From Stomorhina lunata (lineage: Eukaryota > Arthropoda > Insecta > Diptera > Rhiniidae), in NCBI GenBank assembly GCA_933228675.1, contig OW121743.1, forward strand, positions 63,234,681 to 63,298,680: a stretch of 64,000 nt of DNA, given 5' to 3'. Of the stretch, positions 38,786-52,330 are shown in pieces. The position numbers were made by a program, and so were the translations under genes. The first letter of the stretch is position 1. Every line of letters begins with the position of its first letter. The notes under the pieces were generated by a model. That model did not search any database. It was not told the origin of the DNA and was given only the letters and a program-made list of their open reading frames with translations.

Positions 38786-40280
38786 AGTACTAAAAGGGTA
38801 AATGTCATATTTTTTTCTAAATTTTGATCTTTTTCAAAGGATTAATTTTACCATGCCCTCTTTAGGATCTTAATACTATTGGAAAACAAAATCTTATAAA
38901 AATTTCATTTCTAATTTTCTCAAAACTAGTTTTTTGACATTGGCCCTTTTAGCACCAAGCCACAGATAGATAGCTTATTAAAATAATCAAACCATTTTAA
39001 GATTAACTTTTCTTTACAAGCTAATGTTAACAATTTCACCTTTTTTTAAATTAGAATAAACACTTTAATACTGAAGCTAAATCGTTAGTCGAAGATAATG
39101 AATTGGATGTTATACTAAATTTTTTATGTTAACCAAAATTATGCAAAAAAAAAACAAGTAAATTTATTTATTTAAAAATATAATACAAGATTAGTTTTTG
39201 CACAAAACTTCTCTATATCAAATTTTTCTTTAAAGCATTTTAAAAATTAGATGATGAATGGGATTAAAGCCAAAATTTAAATGGATTTTATAAAAATTTC
39301 ATGTCAATGAATCATGGTAACCCTACATTTTAATACCAAAGTATGCAGTAAAATACTATTTAAAACTTTGCACTTAAATTTTATCACGAGAGATCAAAGG
39401 TATGCATAACAATTTAATTGAACTTAAAGTTGGTAAAAATACTTTATATGAGAAATTAAGAATGTAATAAAGGCTAAGATATAAAAAACGAAGTAATGAA
39501 AAATTTAATATTAATTTACAAACTGAGCCAAATAAAATATTTTAGGATTAACTACCAAACAACTTTTCCCACACCCCTCCTACAATTCTATACAATATTT
39601 ATAGTTAATATTCGTATCAAAAACTCTGATTCTAATCAAAGTGTTTATTGTTGGTGTTACTTCCCGCAAAAACACACAAACATCAACTCCTTGGCATATG
39701 TTAAACTTTCAAACACTCAAACTTAAACGAATTTCTGTGAGTGTGTGAGTGTTAGAACGGATATAAACAATGTTTGAAAGAGGAAGAAGTTCCCAAAAGA
39801 CACGTTACGTTTCATATTTATATATGTGTGAGGAGATTAAAACTTTAAATTAAGTTAACTTAACTAGAAACAGATTATGAATTTAAGGTACATGAAGATA
39901 CAACAAGTAGATACAACACAAGTAGGCAATGTTTCATAGGTGTTTGAATGCCAAGGATACTTGGGAACATAATTAATATTTCAAGTCCACAGATACTTAT
40001 TTAATGTAGATACTTAGTTGGGGTAGAGGAAATAAAACTATAAAATTTAGGATAAATTTGAAGTTGTTGAAAGAAATTTAAAATTATAATTAATAGTTTA
40101 GGTATGAAAAGTTCATTAAAAAACTTTTTCAAGGAGAGGAAGGTTTGATATATTTAACATCATCTTCACCTGAATTGAGTTTTTAAGGTTCCTTATAAAG
40201 AATTCACATTCCTTATTTCATAGCACGAATGTTCGCCTAAGGAATTTTCATTTAAAAAATCAAAGTGACCTTAAAAAAAA
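38786..40280. other. AT-rich unique DNA; no gene seen
   Basis: A 76-codon frame at 39496-39726 lacks any recognisable motif. No RNA gene or element ends noticed. Confidence 0.5.
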
Positions 40281-41640
40281 TTTTCTATAAAAATATTTTT
40301 CTAAAAAAATTATCGATAAAAATTTTTTTCTATAGAAAAATTTTCTACAAACATTTTTTCTATAGAAAAATGTTTGATAGAAATATTTTTCTATAGAAAA
40401 ATTTTCGATAGAAATATTTTTCTATAGAAAAATTTTCCATAGAAATATTTTTCTATAGAAAAATTTTCGATAGAAATATTTTTCTATAGAAAAATTTTCG
40501 ATAGAAATATTTTTCTACAGAAAAATTTTCGATAGAAATATTTTTCTATAGAAAAATTTTCGATAGAAATATTTTTCTATAGAAAAATTTTCGATAGAAA
40601 TATTTTTCTATAGAAAAATTTTCGATAGAAATATTTTTCTATAGAAAAATTTTCGATAGAAATATTTTTCTATAGAAAAATTTTCGATAGAAATATTTTT
40701 CTATAGAAAAATTTTCAATAGAAATATTTTTCTATAGAAAAATTTTCGATAGAAATATTTTTCTATAGAAAAATTTTCGATAGAAATATTTTTCTATAGA
40801 AAAATTTTCGATAGAAATATTTTTCTATAGAAAAATTTTCGATAGAAATATTTTTCTATAGAAAAATTTTCGATAGAAATATTTTTCTATAGAAAAATTT
40901 TCGATAGAAATATTTTTCTATAGAAAAATTTTCGATAGAAATATTTTTCTATAGAAAAATTTTCGATAGAAATATTTTGCTATAGAAAAATTTTCGATAG
41001 AAATATTTTTCTATAGAAATATTTTTCTATAGAAAAATTTTCGATAGAAATATTTTTCTATAGAAAAATTTTCGATAGAAATATTTTTCTATAGAAAAAT
41101 TTTCGATAGAAATATTTTTCTATAGAAAAATTTTCGATAGAAATATTTTTCTATAGAAAAATTTTCGATAGAAATATTTTTCTATAGAAAAATTTTCGAT
41201 AGAAATATTTTTCGATAGAAATATTTTTCTATAAAAAAATTTTCATTAAAAATATGTTTCTATAGAAAAATTTTCGATCGAAATATTTTTCTATAGAAAA
41301 ATTTTTAGATATAAATATTTTTTTTTTTTATAGAAAAATTTTTAGATAAAAATATTTTTCTATAGAAACATTTTTAGATATAAATATTTTTCTATAGAAA
41401 AATTTTTAGATATAAATATTTTTTTTGTAGAAAAATTTTTAAATATAAATATTTTTCAATTGAAAAATTTTTAGATATAATTATTTTTCTATAGAAAAAA
41501 TTTTAGATATAAATATTTTTCTATAGAAAAATTTTTAGATATAAATAATTTTCTATAGAAACCTTTTTGACAAAAATGTCTTTTATAGAAAAATTTTCGA
41601 CAGAAATATTTTCCAATAGAAAAATATTTTTGAAACTCTT
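40281..41640 (+). repeat. 31-bp satellite block C4 (CGATAGAAATATTTTTCTAT)
   Basis: About 40 units. Those from roughly 40400 to 41220 are almost identical (CGATAGAAATATTTTTCTAT then AGAAAAATTTT). The right end decays into an AGATATAAATATTTTT variant. Confidence 0.95.
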
Positions 41641-43010
41641 TTTTTTATAGTTAACTGCAGTCCCATATAAAATCTGCAGGATAACTGCATGCGTGTCTCT
41701 AATTGTCCTTCGTTCATTTACATATGGAGGCAATAAGTATTAGGAAATAATTCTATAATGATAATGAATTCATGTCCTTAGCTTTGTTGTTTAAAAGGAT
41801 GTAAAAGTGTATCTGAAGCTGTAAGACTGTTTAAGTGTGCGTAAAAGTAAAGCGTAAAATAGTTGTAATAATACGTGCTTAGATAAAACCATTAGTGAAA
41901 TTTAATTACTTTTTCGGCGAAATTGTCAACACAGATCAAGGAGTAAAACCGAAATGAGGGGATTAATAAAAAAAGGCGAGCCGTAAAAACATACACAGAC
42001 AGACACGCACACGTAGACATAAAGCTATGCTCACAATTACAGTTTAATTGAAGAATACAAAAACAAGTTACTACTCACCTATATTTCTCAAAGGAAATAG
42101 GAAAAAATTACAAAAAAGATGAGAAAGCTTTACTCATGTTCTCTAATACCAAACAAAAGAGAAAGCTTTTCATAAAACTCTAATGGAAGGAAAACTCTTA
42201 TACTACTAAGTACAACATATTCAAAGTTTTCTCACTTTAAAAAAAAAACCTACACTCCTCTCTTTTTAAAAATTCCTTTTGTGTCTCCTTAAAGTTCTCA
42301 AAAGTTTTCAATTACCGCCAAATAATATTTATTCATTTGTTTACATTTTATTATTGTAACCTTTTAAGCTTTGTCTGTTCTTTTCAAAATATAAATACAA
42401 ACAAAAATAAGACAAGAAACTTTTTTTTATAAAAGCTTCTTCAACTATCAATTCCTTTCGTCCTCAAAACATAAAAAAAGAAAGAATAATAACAACAACA
42501 CTCACTTGGAAAACAAACACTCGATGTCTGTCAGTATAAAATAAACAAATTAAAGGAATTTCACATACGAAACATACAGACAAGCCATACACACACACCC
42601 ACACAGACACACATACACATACAGAAAACCTTAAACTTTATCCAAAGTAAATCTTATACATGAGTGTACCTTTTAGACATTTCATGGTATATTACCTTAA
42701 ATTGTAAGTATGTGTTGTTTTCTTTATGCTCAAGGATTTCGTTATGGTTCAATATTATTTTATTGTGCTTGTGTGGATGCTACAAGTCTTGAGCAACCAA
42801 ATATATCCTTTACCCTTTTGTGGTAACAAATTTATAAAATAAAATTCAAGTATTTATTTTTATGCTTCTATTGATTGTATTAGTTATTTCTTGTAAAAAT
42901 CTAAAGCAAATACTTATGAATTTGTATTTTTTAAAAAATGACTTGAATATTTTAACGTCAATAATTTTAAGATATTCTTGAATTTGAGAAAAGCCATTGA
43001 AGTTCCCAGA
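41641..43010. other. AT-rich unique DNA with a CA-rich patch; no gene seen
   Basis: Contains a CA-rich microsatellite at about 42588-42622. No coding or RNA feature supported. Confidence 0.5.
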
Positions 43011-44572
43011 ATAAGCAAACTTTTAAAAAAAATTCCTATAAATAATAAATTTTTCAAAAATTTCTTATGGATAGGAAATTTTTGAAAATTTTCCTATAAA
43101 TAGGAATTTTTTTGAAAAATTTCCTAAAAATGGTAAATTTTTGAAAAATTTCCTATAAATAGTAAATTTTGGAAAAATTTCCTATTAATAGTAAATTTTT
43201 GAAATATTTCCTATAAATAGTAAATTTTTGAAAATTTTCCTATAAATAGTAAATTTTTGAAAAATTTCATTTAAATAGTTAATTTTTGAAAAATTTCCTA
43301 TATATAGAAAATTTTTGAAAAATTTCATATAGAAAATATTGAAAATTTTCCCATAAATACTAAATTTTTGAAAAATTTTATATAAAAATAAATTTTTGAA
43401 AAATTTCCTATAAATAGTAAATTTTTGAAAAATTTCCTCTAAATAGTAAATTTTTGAAAAATTTCCTATAAAATAGGAAATTTTTGAAAAATTTCCTATA
43501 AATAGTAAATTTTTGAAAAATTTCCTATAAATAGTAAATTTTTGAAAAATTTCCTATAATTAGAAAATTTTTGAAAAATTTGCTATAATTAGAAAATTCT
43601 TGAAAAATTTCCTATAAATAGTAAATTTTTAAAAAATTTCCTATAAATAGTAAATTTTTAAAAAAATTTCCTATAAATAGTAAATTTTTGAAAAATTCCC
43701 TATAAATAGTAAATTTTTGAAAAATAAATTGTGAATTTTGGAAAAATTTCCTAAAAATAGTAAGTTTTTTCAAAAATTTCCTAAAAATAGTAAGTTTTTG
43801 AAAAATTTCCTATAAATAGTGAATTTTTGAAAAATTTCCTATAAATAGTAAATTTTTGAAAAATTTCCTATAAATAGTGAATTTTTGAAAAATTTCCTAT
43901 AAATAGTAAATTTTTGAAAAATTTCCTATGAAAAGTAAATTTTTAAAAAAATTTCCTATGAAAAGTAAATTTTTGAAAAATTACCTATAAAAAGTAAATT
44001 TTTGAAAAATTTCCTATAAATAGTGAATTTTTAAAAAATTTGCTATAAATAGTAAATTTTTGAAAAAATTTCCTATAGATAATAAATTTTTGAAAAATTT
44101 CCTATAAATAGTAAATTTTTGAAAAATTTCCTATTAATAGTAAATTTTTGAAAAATTTCCTGTAAATAATAAATTTTTAAAAAATTTTCTTTAAATAGTA
44201 AATTTTTAAAAAATTTCCTATAAATAGTAAATTTTTAAAAAATTTCCTATAAATAGTAAATTTTTAAAAATTTCCTATAAATAGTAAATTATTGAAAAAT
44301 TTCCTATAAATAGTAAATTTTTGAAAAATTTCCTACAAATAGTAAATTTTTGAAAAATTTCCTACAAATAGTAAATTTTTGAAAAATTTCCCATAAATTG
44401 AAAATTTTTGAAAAATTTCGTATGAAAAGTAAATTTTTGAAAAATTTCGTATGAAAAGTAAATTTTTGAAAAATTTCCTATGAAAAGTAAATTTTTGAAA
44501 AATTTTCTACAAATAGTAAATTTTTTAAAAAATTTCCTATAAATAGCAAATTTTTGAAAAATTTCCTATAAT
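43011..44572 (+). repeat. 29-bp satellite block C5 (TTTTTGAAAAATTTCCTATA)
   Basis: About 53 units of TTTTTGAAAAATTTCCTATA plus AATAGTAAA, with variants GTGAA and ATGAAAAG. This family has CCTATA where the others have CTATAG. Confidence 0.95.
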
Positions 44573-46861
44573 CCCTTTACTATTCCTTATATAATCAGTG
44601 AAAAAATATTAATACTTCCATAAAGCATTTATCACTTTAAAAGCAAGTAATATTGAATTATATTTTGCTATAAAATTCATACATTTTGACACAATCTCTA
44701 AATGCAATTTCCTCCTGTTGATCGTTAGAAACAAACAAAAAACAGAAACAGCAAGAAAATTGCAAGATAGAAAACCAGCAACAGCGAAAAAAAATGAGCA
44801 GCAAAGTGCTAAAAACAAACCTGTTAACGCGAAAAAAAAGCACAAAATGAAATATTCAAAATCACAGATTAACTTTCAGCTGAAATGTTGAAAGGAAAAA
44901 CTAATTTCCGTCATCGATTAACTTATAGCAAATAAAGCTGAAGGTGGTTTTCTAAAGAAAAAAGAAATCAAACAAAATAAAAAGTGAAATAGAATAAATG
45001 TTTAAGAAGTTGCAGCGCGAATGATATTGAAATGAAAAAGAAAAAAATTAGTATTGAAAAATATATATCGATAGAAGCAAAGGAAATAAAATATAGAACA
45101 GAATAAGGCAAATGCCCTGGAAACTGTTTGTGTGACTGTAACACTTTTAACATTTTTGCAATTGAGTGACTAACAGACACAGACGAACGAAAAGGCTGAT
45201 AGACAAAAAAGCTTTGGCTTTTTATAGAAAAATATTTTTTTTCTGCAATTTCTGTTTTATTTGCCTTGACTTGAAAAAATAAACGTAGCAGAGTTCAGAG
45301 AGTATTTATCACGCATTTAAAATTAATATCCGCTTTTTTTATTTGCCTGTAAAAAAAAATTGAAATAAAGTTTAAAATAACAAAAATTATTTTCAGCCAA
45401 AAAAAAGTGTAAAATTTCATATAGCAAATAAATATTATGCTGTCGTAGAGAAATGTGTATTTAAAGTGAATGAAAACAGAGTTTTTTTTACTTTTAGTGT
45501 CCTGTTCCATTTACACATACAAACAAATGATTTCATAAATACCAAGAAGTCGTATATAGAAGAAATGTCTCCAATACTACAAAAGCATTTATGGCCGTTT
45601 GGGTCCTTCCGGCTGAAACTGTTGGGCACAATTTGTCTGAGTGTGCTCATGTATAACATATGTGAAGGGCTATAAAGTGACTTACACAAATACACAAAGA
45701 ATCACATGATGCACAAACGTTTGGCTTAAAAGCACTATGGCATAAAAAATATAAAAAAAAAATTAATTATCTTTTGAACTACAAAATTGTGTTAGCAGAA
45801 TATACAAAAAAATGCAAAAAAACTTATTTTTATAATATTATTTTCTTTTTCAAATATTTTTTTTTATATATTTATAACAATTATCTTATTTTACCTCATC
45901 CCATAGTGAGTTTTTCTTTTGGCGGCAAACATTTGTAGAACACCACATTTGCTGAGTCAATCAGCTCGCAATTGGGGGAAACTTTGTTAAATTTGCCGCT
46001 AGCAAAAGCGGATATTTCGTTGATTTTGTTCATTCGTTGAGTCATTCAATCGTAAGCACATACACACACACACACTAAAATTCTTATGAGTGTGTGTTAG
46101 TGTGTGCATTTATTTATAAGTGAGTATATTTGTTAATAAAAAACTATTTGAGTTCTTGGTTATTCAGGAATGGTTTCACATACTAAATTTGGTTTTATAT
46201 ACAATAGGCCTGTTCTTCGAAAACATAAGTGAGATAAACTCTGGTTATTTTTCCGATTCAACAAATACTTTGTGCAACCTGGAAACTCGACTAGCCTAAT
46301 TTAAAATTCAATATTCATTGGAAAGTAAATCGAATTGCCAAGCGATTAAGTTTTAATGGGATACTTGTTAATAATACGGATGAATTCATTAGACTTAAAT
46401 GAGAGCATCCAAAGTCCGAATCAATCAAAGAACGCTTTAAACAGATCTTATGCAATATAACCATTCCACTTCTACTAAGGAAATATAGGAAGCCTGAATA
46501 CATTATTGATAATTCAGTTTTCGTTCGAAAAATAGATATTTTAATGCCAATTCCTAACTTATCTTAAATCCATATTATAAGATAAGAGCTAATTAATGCA
46601 CTAAATTCTGCCAATGCAAAGTCCTAAAAAGCGAATCTTCAAACTTTATACTTTTCAGCTACTAAGAAGACAAAGAAGATTTTTAGGAAAGACAAGAGAT
46701 CGTGGTGTGACATGATTTTACAGGTCGAACAGATCCTGTTCAGTTCTAAAGTATCGAGAGGGAAATTCTCCAAAAAGGGGCTGTGACTTAGTAAGTTATC
46801 ACGATCTTCGGTCAATTTCTGCAATAAATACATTCTTTAAAAATTATTATTTACCACAGCA
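44573..46861. other. AT-rich unique DNA; no gene seen
   Basis: Nothing recognisable. A CA run at about 46061-46075 is followed 15-20 bp later by a TG-rich run, forming a small imperfect inverted repeat. Confidence 0.5.
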
Positions 46862-46873
46862 TTCTCCATTGGT

Positions 46874-48682
46874 TGTTGTTGTAACAGCTCTAACATTTAC
46901 AATTTTATAATTTTGTTTTTATGGGGGATCTGTTTGGAGATCAAGGCCAAGAAATTGTGCTACTTCAACTGGATGAGTCCACAAATCCTCAGGACTAAGT
47001 GAAGTAGGGTTGGCGGTACAGTTGAAAATGTGGGGGGTATCATGAGGATTTGGTTGGTTGTACTTTCAGGTTACGTTCAGTGAAGAAGTTGTGGATGATA
47101 CTGAGATAACGATTCACCTTACCGCATAGGTCTTCCACATTATGGCCGGTTGCCATTATCGTGCAATCGTCTGCATATGATATCACTTCAACGCCTTGCG
47201 GTGGAGCTGGGAGTTTAGAGAGGTAGAGGTTAAACAGGAGTGGCGACAGGACTCCGCCCTGAGGAACTCCCTGTTTGACTCTACGGTGTTTTGAGCGCTG
47301 GTCTCTAAACTCTACAAACGGCTGACGTCCACTCAGATAATTTACAATCCATCTCTTCAAATTTGTTGCCATTGTGGACATCAGGATGTCCTGGAAGAGG
47401 GTGGAATGGTTTACCGTGTCAAAGGCTTTTGACAAGTCAAGCGCCACAAGGACCGTTCTTTCACAAGGCCTCTGCAGGTTTAAGCCTTGTGCGATCTGAG
47501 TGGTTATGGCTGTTAATGCTGTGGTCGTGCTGTGCATTTTGCGGAATCCATGCTGGTGGAAGTTGGCTGGTCAGCTGGGGGAGGAGTAGAGCCTCGAGTG
47601 TTTTCGCGACTGGAGACAGGAGGGATATCGGTCTGTACGATGATCCCTCATTCGCGGGTTTCCCAGGTTTTAATATCGGGATCACTCTACCCACTTTCCA
47701 GACATCGGGTATAGTGAGGCTGGTCATAGATAGATTTATGACACCTGTCAAAAACTCGACTCCCCACTCGCCTAGGTGTTTAAGCATCAGCATGGAAATT
47801 TCGTCAGGGCCAATGCCTTTGAAGGCTTAGCTGTACGGATGGCCTTAGCAACTTCCGCTGGTGTAAAAAGTTGTGGTGGGTCCGAGACTGGGAGATCATG
47901 CAGTTTGCGAACAATACTCCTTTTCGCCTTGTCTCTCTCGAGGTGCTCAATAAATAACCGGCTAAAAGCACGCGAGCACGCTTTCGGGTCTGATATGGTG
48001 TTATCGGCAAACTTAATCGCGACCCGATCATCCTTTTTCATAGGGTTCGAGAGAGTTCGAACAGTGGTCCATAACTTACTTACACTTATACTTCTAACCA
48101 ACGGTTTCGCTTATCCTCGTTTACCAACCTGCTGATATCGCGGTTCAGCTGGACGATCCTGGGATCATCAGGGTTGGTATTTCGGATCGCATCACGCTCA
48201 TCTGCTTATCCCAATGCTTCTCCTGGGAAGTGCGGCCTCACTACGGGTATTCTACCAGCAGGGATGAAGCGAGTGGCTGCAGCGTTGATGGTTACGCGAA
48301 ACTCCCTCTCTGCTTCATGCATGTTGGAGGGTGGTTGCATATCTCTGAAGTGGAGGTCGGTGAATTCTCCGAAGCCGTTCCAGTCTGCTTTTTTTTGGCG
48401 CAACGAAACTCTCCGACCACTCTCTGTCATGTTGAAGTCCTGAACAATTCCTGAGGTGACACCAGCCCAAGCAAGAGTTGCACAATAGCTGGACTTGCAT
48501 ATGGTGCAGGCGGTTCTGGCACACTGTGCAGATCCGGCACGGACCAAAAGAATGCGGAGCAGCACTGCGGGAATATGTTGCTCCGAAATTAAAAATTGGA
48601 AATATGTTGTTGCTGAGTTGACAGCCCTTGGCCGAGAAATCTCGGGTCATTCCGGTACGTAGAACCGGCTGTCGCGGGAATG
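46874..48682 (-). pseudogene. Jockey-like LINE ORF2 remnant, internally deleted and frameshifted
   Basis: Non-LTR retrotransposon on the minus strand. Reading 5' to 3': a cysteine-rich PHD-like stretch (CNSCLGWCHLRNCSGL, about 48540-48440); then a jump to a segment with KKADWNGFGEF (about 48394), where most of the endonuclease is missing; then the pre-RT region (48101-47820). The RT follows with KPGKPANEGSSYRPISLL, LVALDLSKAFDT, QGVPQGGVLSPLLF and YADD (47177-47166). A second deletion near 47036 joins the RT to the usual ORF2 C-terminus (FNCTANPT, VAQFLGLDL) and a stop at 46919-46921. One-base frame changes occur near 47815 and 47560. A short CAA-type tail ends at 46874. TTCTCCATTGGT occurs at both edges (46862-46873 and 48683-48694), probably the target duplication. 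Not functional. Confidence 0.85.
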
Positions 48683-48694
48683 TTCTCCATTGGT

Positions 48695-48990
48695 CGCTAA
48701 GCCCGTTGAAATAACACGCCATCGATGCAAAACAAATAAAATGTGCCGTAGAAAATAAAGCTTAATAAATACGTCTGAACAATAATAAATGACGCAACTT
48801 AACTGTTCTAAAAACCAGTGTTGAATTATATAAAAGCTTTATTTCTCAATTTCATCACCTTTCACCTCTACACTATCCCTTTACGCAGAAAGAAGGTAGC
48901 CGAATTCATGTATGTACACAATATATAAAATTGTATAGAAAGTATTTGCCTGAGTGTTTCCAATTTGTTCCAATCAATAGTCGAGAAATA
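48695..48990. other. AT-rich spacer; no gene seen
   Basis: Short unique stretch between the LINE and the next Helitron. Nothing recognised. Confidence 0.5.
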
Positions 48991-50292
48991 TCTTATATTC
49001 TTAAACGAGCAATAATTTAGACTTTTGGAACCTTTGCGTGTACGGGTTAAAAGTGGAAAAAATCGAAAACGTTATATCTCCTAAAGTAATAGGTATAGAA
49101 ATAAAATTAAAATTACATTTTAAACAGCTATAAAAAAAAGCGGACAGGTGTTTGGTACTTTTTTGAAACTATGTCCGATATGGGTAAAAAAGGGCAAAAA
49201 TAGTTTATTCCATTTATTGTAATTTTAAAGCCAATTGGCCAATTAATCAAAATTACAAAATCAACTTATAGTCATATAATCATATAGTCAACTTATAGTT
49301 TTTTTTTTTTTGATACTTTTTCAACCCACTCTTATTTTTCATACTAAAGAACATAGAAAGGAACTTTGTACTGCAGTCAATAGATGTGAAAGAAATATTG
49401 GACACGTATATGGTACTTTTTTGATTTTGAGGCCAAAATGGGTAAAAAAGGGATAAAATTACAACTTAACACCTCAAAAAGTAGAAAAGTAAACTGTGAA
49501 TATGATCATGTTATGCTCTTTAGCGAAGATGTTGCGGATAAGCCGGCAAAGGTTTTTAAGTTGGTAAGACTAATTTCCGACAGGTGGCTCCACTGAAAAT
49601 TTCTAAAAAATAAATTAAATCGTAAACTGTACATTTGTTCAGTAAAGTTGTAGCGCATGAGCCGGAGAAGGCTTTTTAGTTGGTGTGAACAATTTCCGAC
49701 AGGTGGCGCTACTGAAAATTAGTCAAAGTCAATTTAATCGTAAGCTGTACATTTAATCATGCTATAATCTTTAGCAAAGTTGTTGCGGATAAGCCGACAA
49801 AGGTTTATTAATTGGAATGACCAAAGTCCGACAGGTGGCGCCACTGAAAATGACTCAAAGTGAATTAAATCGTAAACTGTGCATTTGATCATGTTATAAT
49901 CATAAGCAAAGTTATTATGCATAAGCAGACGAAGGTTTCTTAGTTGGTATGAACAACTTCAGCGTTACAGAAAACTACTCAAAATGAATTAAATCGTAAA
50001 CTGTGCATTTGGTCAGACTATAAACTTTAGCAAAGTTGTTGCGCATGAGTCGACGGAGGTTTCTGTTGGTATGACCAATTTCCAAAATTTTTCAAAATGA
50101 GTTAAACTGTAAACTATGCAAACTATGTGTTGATAGGACAAAATAAATCAAATAATTTAAAATTAACTGAATATTTGTACAATGTCTTTCCTCTAAATTT
50201 ATTTTAGTACGTTATATAATAAAATATATAAAAACTTTAAAATTTGCCTCAAAATGCTTATCATAAAGCTTCGAGCAAGGCTCGGTACTTAG
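48991..50292 (+). mobile_element. Small non-autonomous Helitron, copy 2 (3' end altered)
   Basis: Starts TCTTATATTCTTAAACGAGC after A48990 and is collinear with 27854-29311, including the tandem repeats. The 3' hairpin TCGAGC-AAG-GCTCGG is kept, but the following 11 nt and CTAG are replaced by TACTTAG. It carries about 90 bp extra at 49205-49300, absent from copy 1. See 50293-50765 for a possible new terminus. Confidence 0.82.
49486..50110 (+). repeat. About 130-bp tandem repeats in small Helitron copy 2, 5 units
   Basis: Units share GTAAACTGTGCATTTG, TTTAGCAAAGTTGTTGCG and CCGACAGGTGGCGC. Spacing is slightly irregular because of small deletions. Confidence 0.8.
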
Positions 50293-50765
50293 AAATTATA
50301 TAAGCAAGTAGGGACAAACATTTTCATTAAGGTCCTAGAGCTCTACAGTATTCAATAGGTCGTAATCGCTTTCCTATACAGAAAGACTTAATGGCTGAAA
50401 TACCAAAGAATATACAAGAGATTTCTTTGTTCATAAGCCGCAACTTAAAAATTTTTTGGAATACTTTGGGAGCTTTGCTCACTGATAGTCCACTTTCACT
50501 TACATTTGGTCTCCTTCGGGAAAAAATTCCTTGGCTTTTAGTCTTCAAGATTTATCTATGTATAATATTAAATGACTACTAAACCTTGAGACCGAATTAA
50601 AAAAAAAAAACTGTCCACTATAAAAAATATTTAATATATTTAAAACAGAAAATTGGAATCATATGATTATGTGAACATATTGGTAACAATTTCGTTAACA
50701 CCAGCATAGAAATGAGTTAAAATATTTTATTATCAACCCGGCCAAAGCCGCATCGAAGAAGCTAG
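50293..50765 (+). mobile_element. Sequence ending in an unrelated Helitron 3' terminus
   Basis: CGGC-CAAA-GCCG (50739-50750) is a hairpin followed by 11 nt, then CTAG (50762-50765) and T, a textbook Helitron 3' end of a different sequence from the two others in the window. No matching 5' TC end is evident to its left except that at 48991. The stretch 50327-50590 is less AT-rich and open on both strands (63 and 73 codons). I could not identify it; it may be captured DNA. A separate truncated Helitron is the alternative. Confidence 0.6.
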
Positions 50766-50977
50766 TATATGAGTTAAAAGATGTATTTAAAATAAATATT
50801 ATTCTTTACTAATAATTTGAATCCTCTTCCTGAAATTCTACCAACTTCTTATAGCTTCATTTATATAGGACCTTCATGAAATTTCTAAGATTTCATATGA
50901 TTTGAGGCACATAAAAATATCCATATCACTACTAAATATTGTCTTAAAATAAAATCTACCATTATTATATGAGCCCC

Positions 50978-51045
<68 letters not shown>

Positions 51046-52330
51046 TAATACAACCATTTGAGTTTGCTTTAATATTTCTCCCCTACTAACCTGCTTAAGG
51101 CAAAAATAGTACAAAAAATATAAATATAAAAGAAGAAAATGTCAGATATGAAATAACGCTGAACAGCATCAACTTTTCAGAAACAAATACACACACACAC
51201 CCACTTACAAACCCTTCAAAAAAGACGCAAAATATATGCCAAAGCTACAAATACTGTTAAAATAAAACAAACCTTTAGCCCGAAAACAACTAAAAAAATA
51301 TATATAAGTCAAAATGCAATGAAAATGAAAATTTCCTTAACGAAAACAAGAAAATCAGAAATGGCGGATGTTTCAGGAATGGAAATGATATTTGCGCTAA
51401 TAGCATTACGTTTTCCCTTCATTTTTTCAATTGACATTTCATTTAGTTCATATGTGATATTTGTGGAATTCGTGGCAAAAATAAAGAAGAAAAAATTAAT
51501 TTAAAATTTTCCTTCATTTCATAAAATTTTGCGTTTGCTATCTGTTGTTTTTTTTTCTCAACCTTAATGCGTAAAAAATTTAAGAAATTTTTCCGCTTAT
51601 GGAAGCGTATGAGTGATGATGATGTGATTTTGAATTAATTAAATATTACACATACGTACGGATGAACTTTGAACATTCATTTTCGCTATAATATAATTTC
51701 TGAGAAAATGCTAATGAAGGAAATATAATTTAAAAATTATTTAACAAATCATAAATCATTATTTAACTTCACCTAAACATCAATTATTAAACCCATATGG
51801 TTTTACCATTAAATACAATTTCCTTAAGACAAAACTAATTAATTCCTTTCAAATAAATTAAGACCAAATTTCTATTCTAATCAACAAACCTATTTAAAAT
51901 TTAATTAAGTTGCTTTTAATTTTCAATTCTCTATTTATTTCCTTAATATTTGCGATTTTCTTTCAATCTTTAATGGACAAATGTTTAAATAAACTTATAG
52001 ATACTTTCATTCTTAATGCAGTTTCATTAATTTTTCCCAGGAATATTTATGCATGCTCATGCAGGGTTTTTTGCATTGCACTTAAATTGTTCATTGTCGT
52101 ATTTCTCATAGTTTAAATGGATTCTCTAGGTGCAAGTTTAAAATTTAAAGAATTTAATCAATAAGAAATGTTGATTTGTAGTACAAGAAAGTTTGAAAAC
52201 AAATCAATTGCTAGTTTTCAATTATAACAAAAATTATAATTGATTTTTAAGACAAAGTACATTTGTGTGTCATAAAATATACAATGAACCCAGTTTTTGG
52301 ATACAGATTAACGTTATAATTTGTTATTGA
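50766..52330. other. AT-rich DNA with a TA microsatellite; no gene seen
   Basis: (TA)n occupies 50982-51041. The rest shows no repeats, coding sequence or RNA gene that I can support. Confidence 0.55.

Noticed and set aside
47363..48454. Plus-strand frames across the LINE region
   Set aside because: They are the antisense of the reverse transcriptase remnant, whose motifs are unmistakable on the minus strand.
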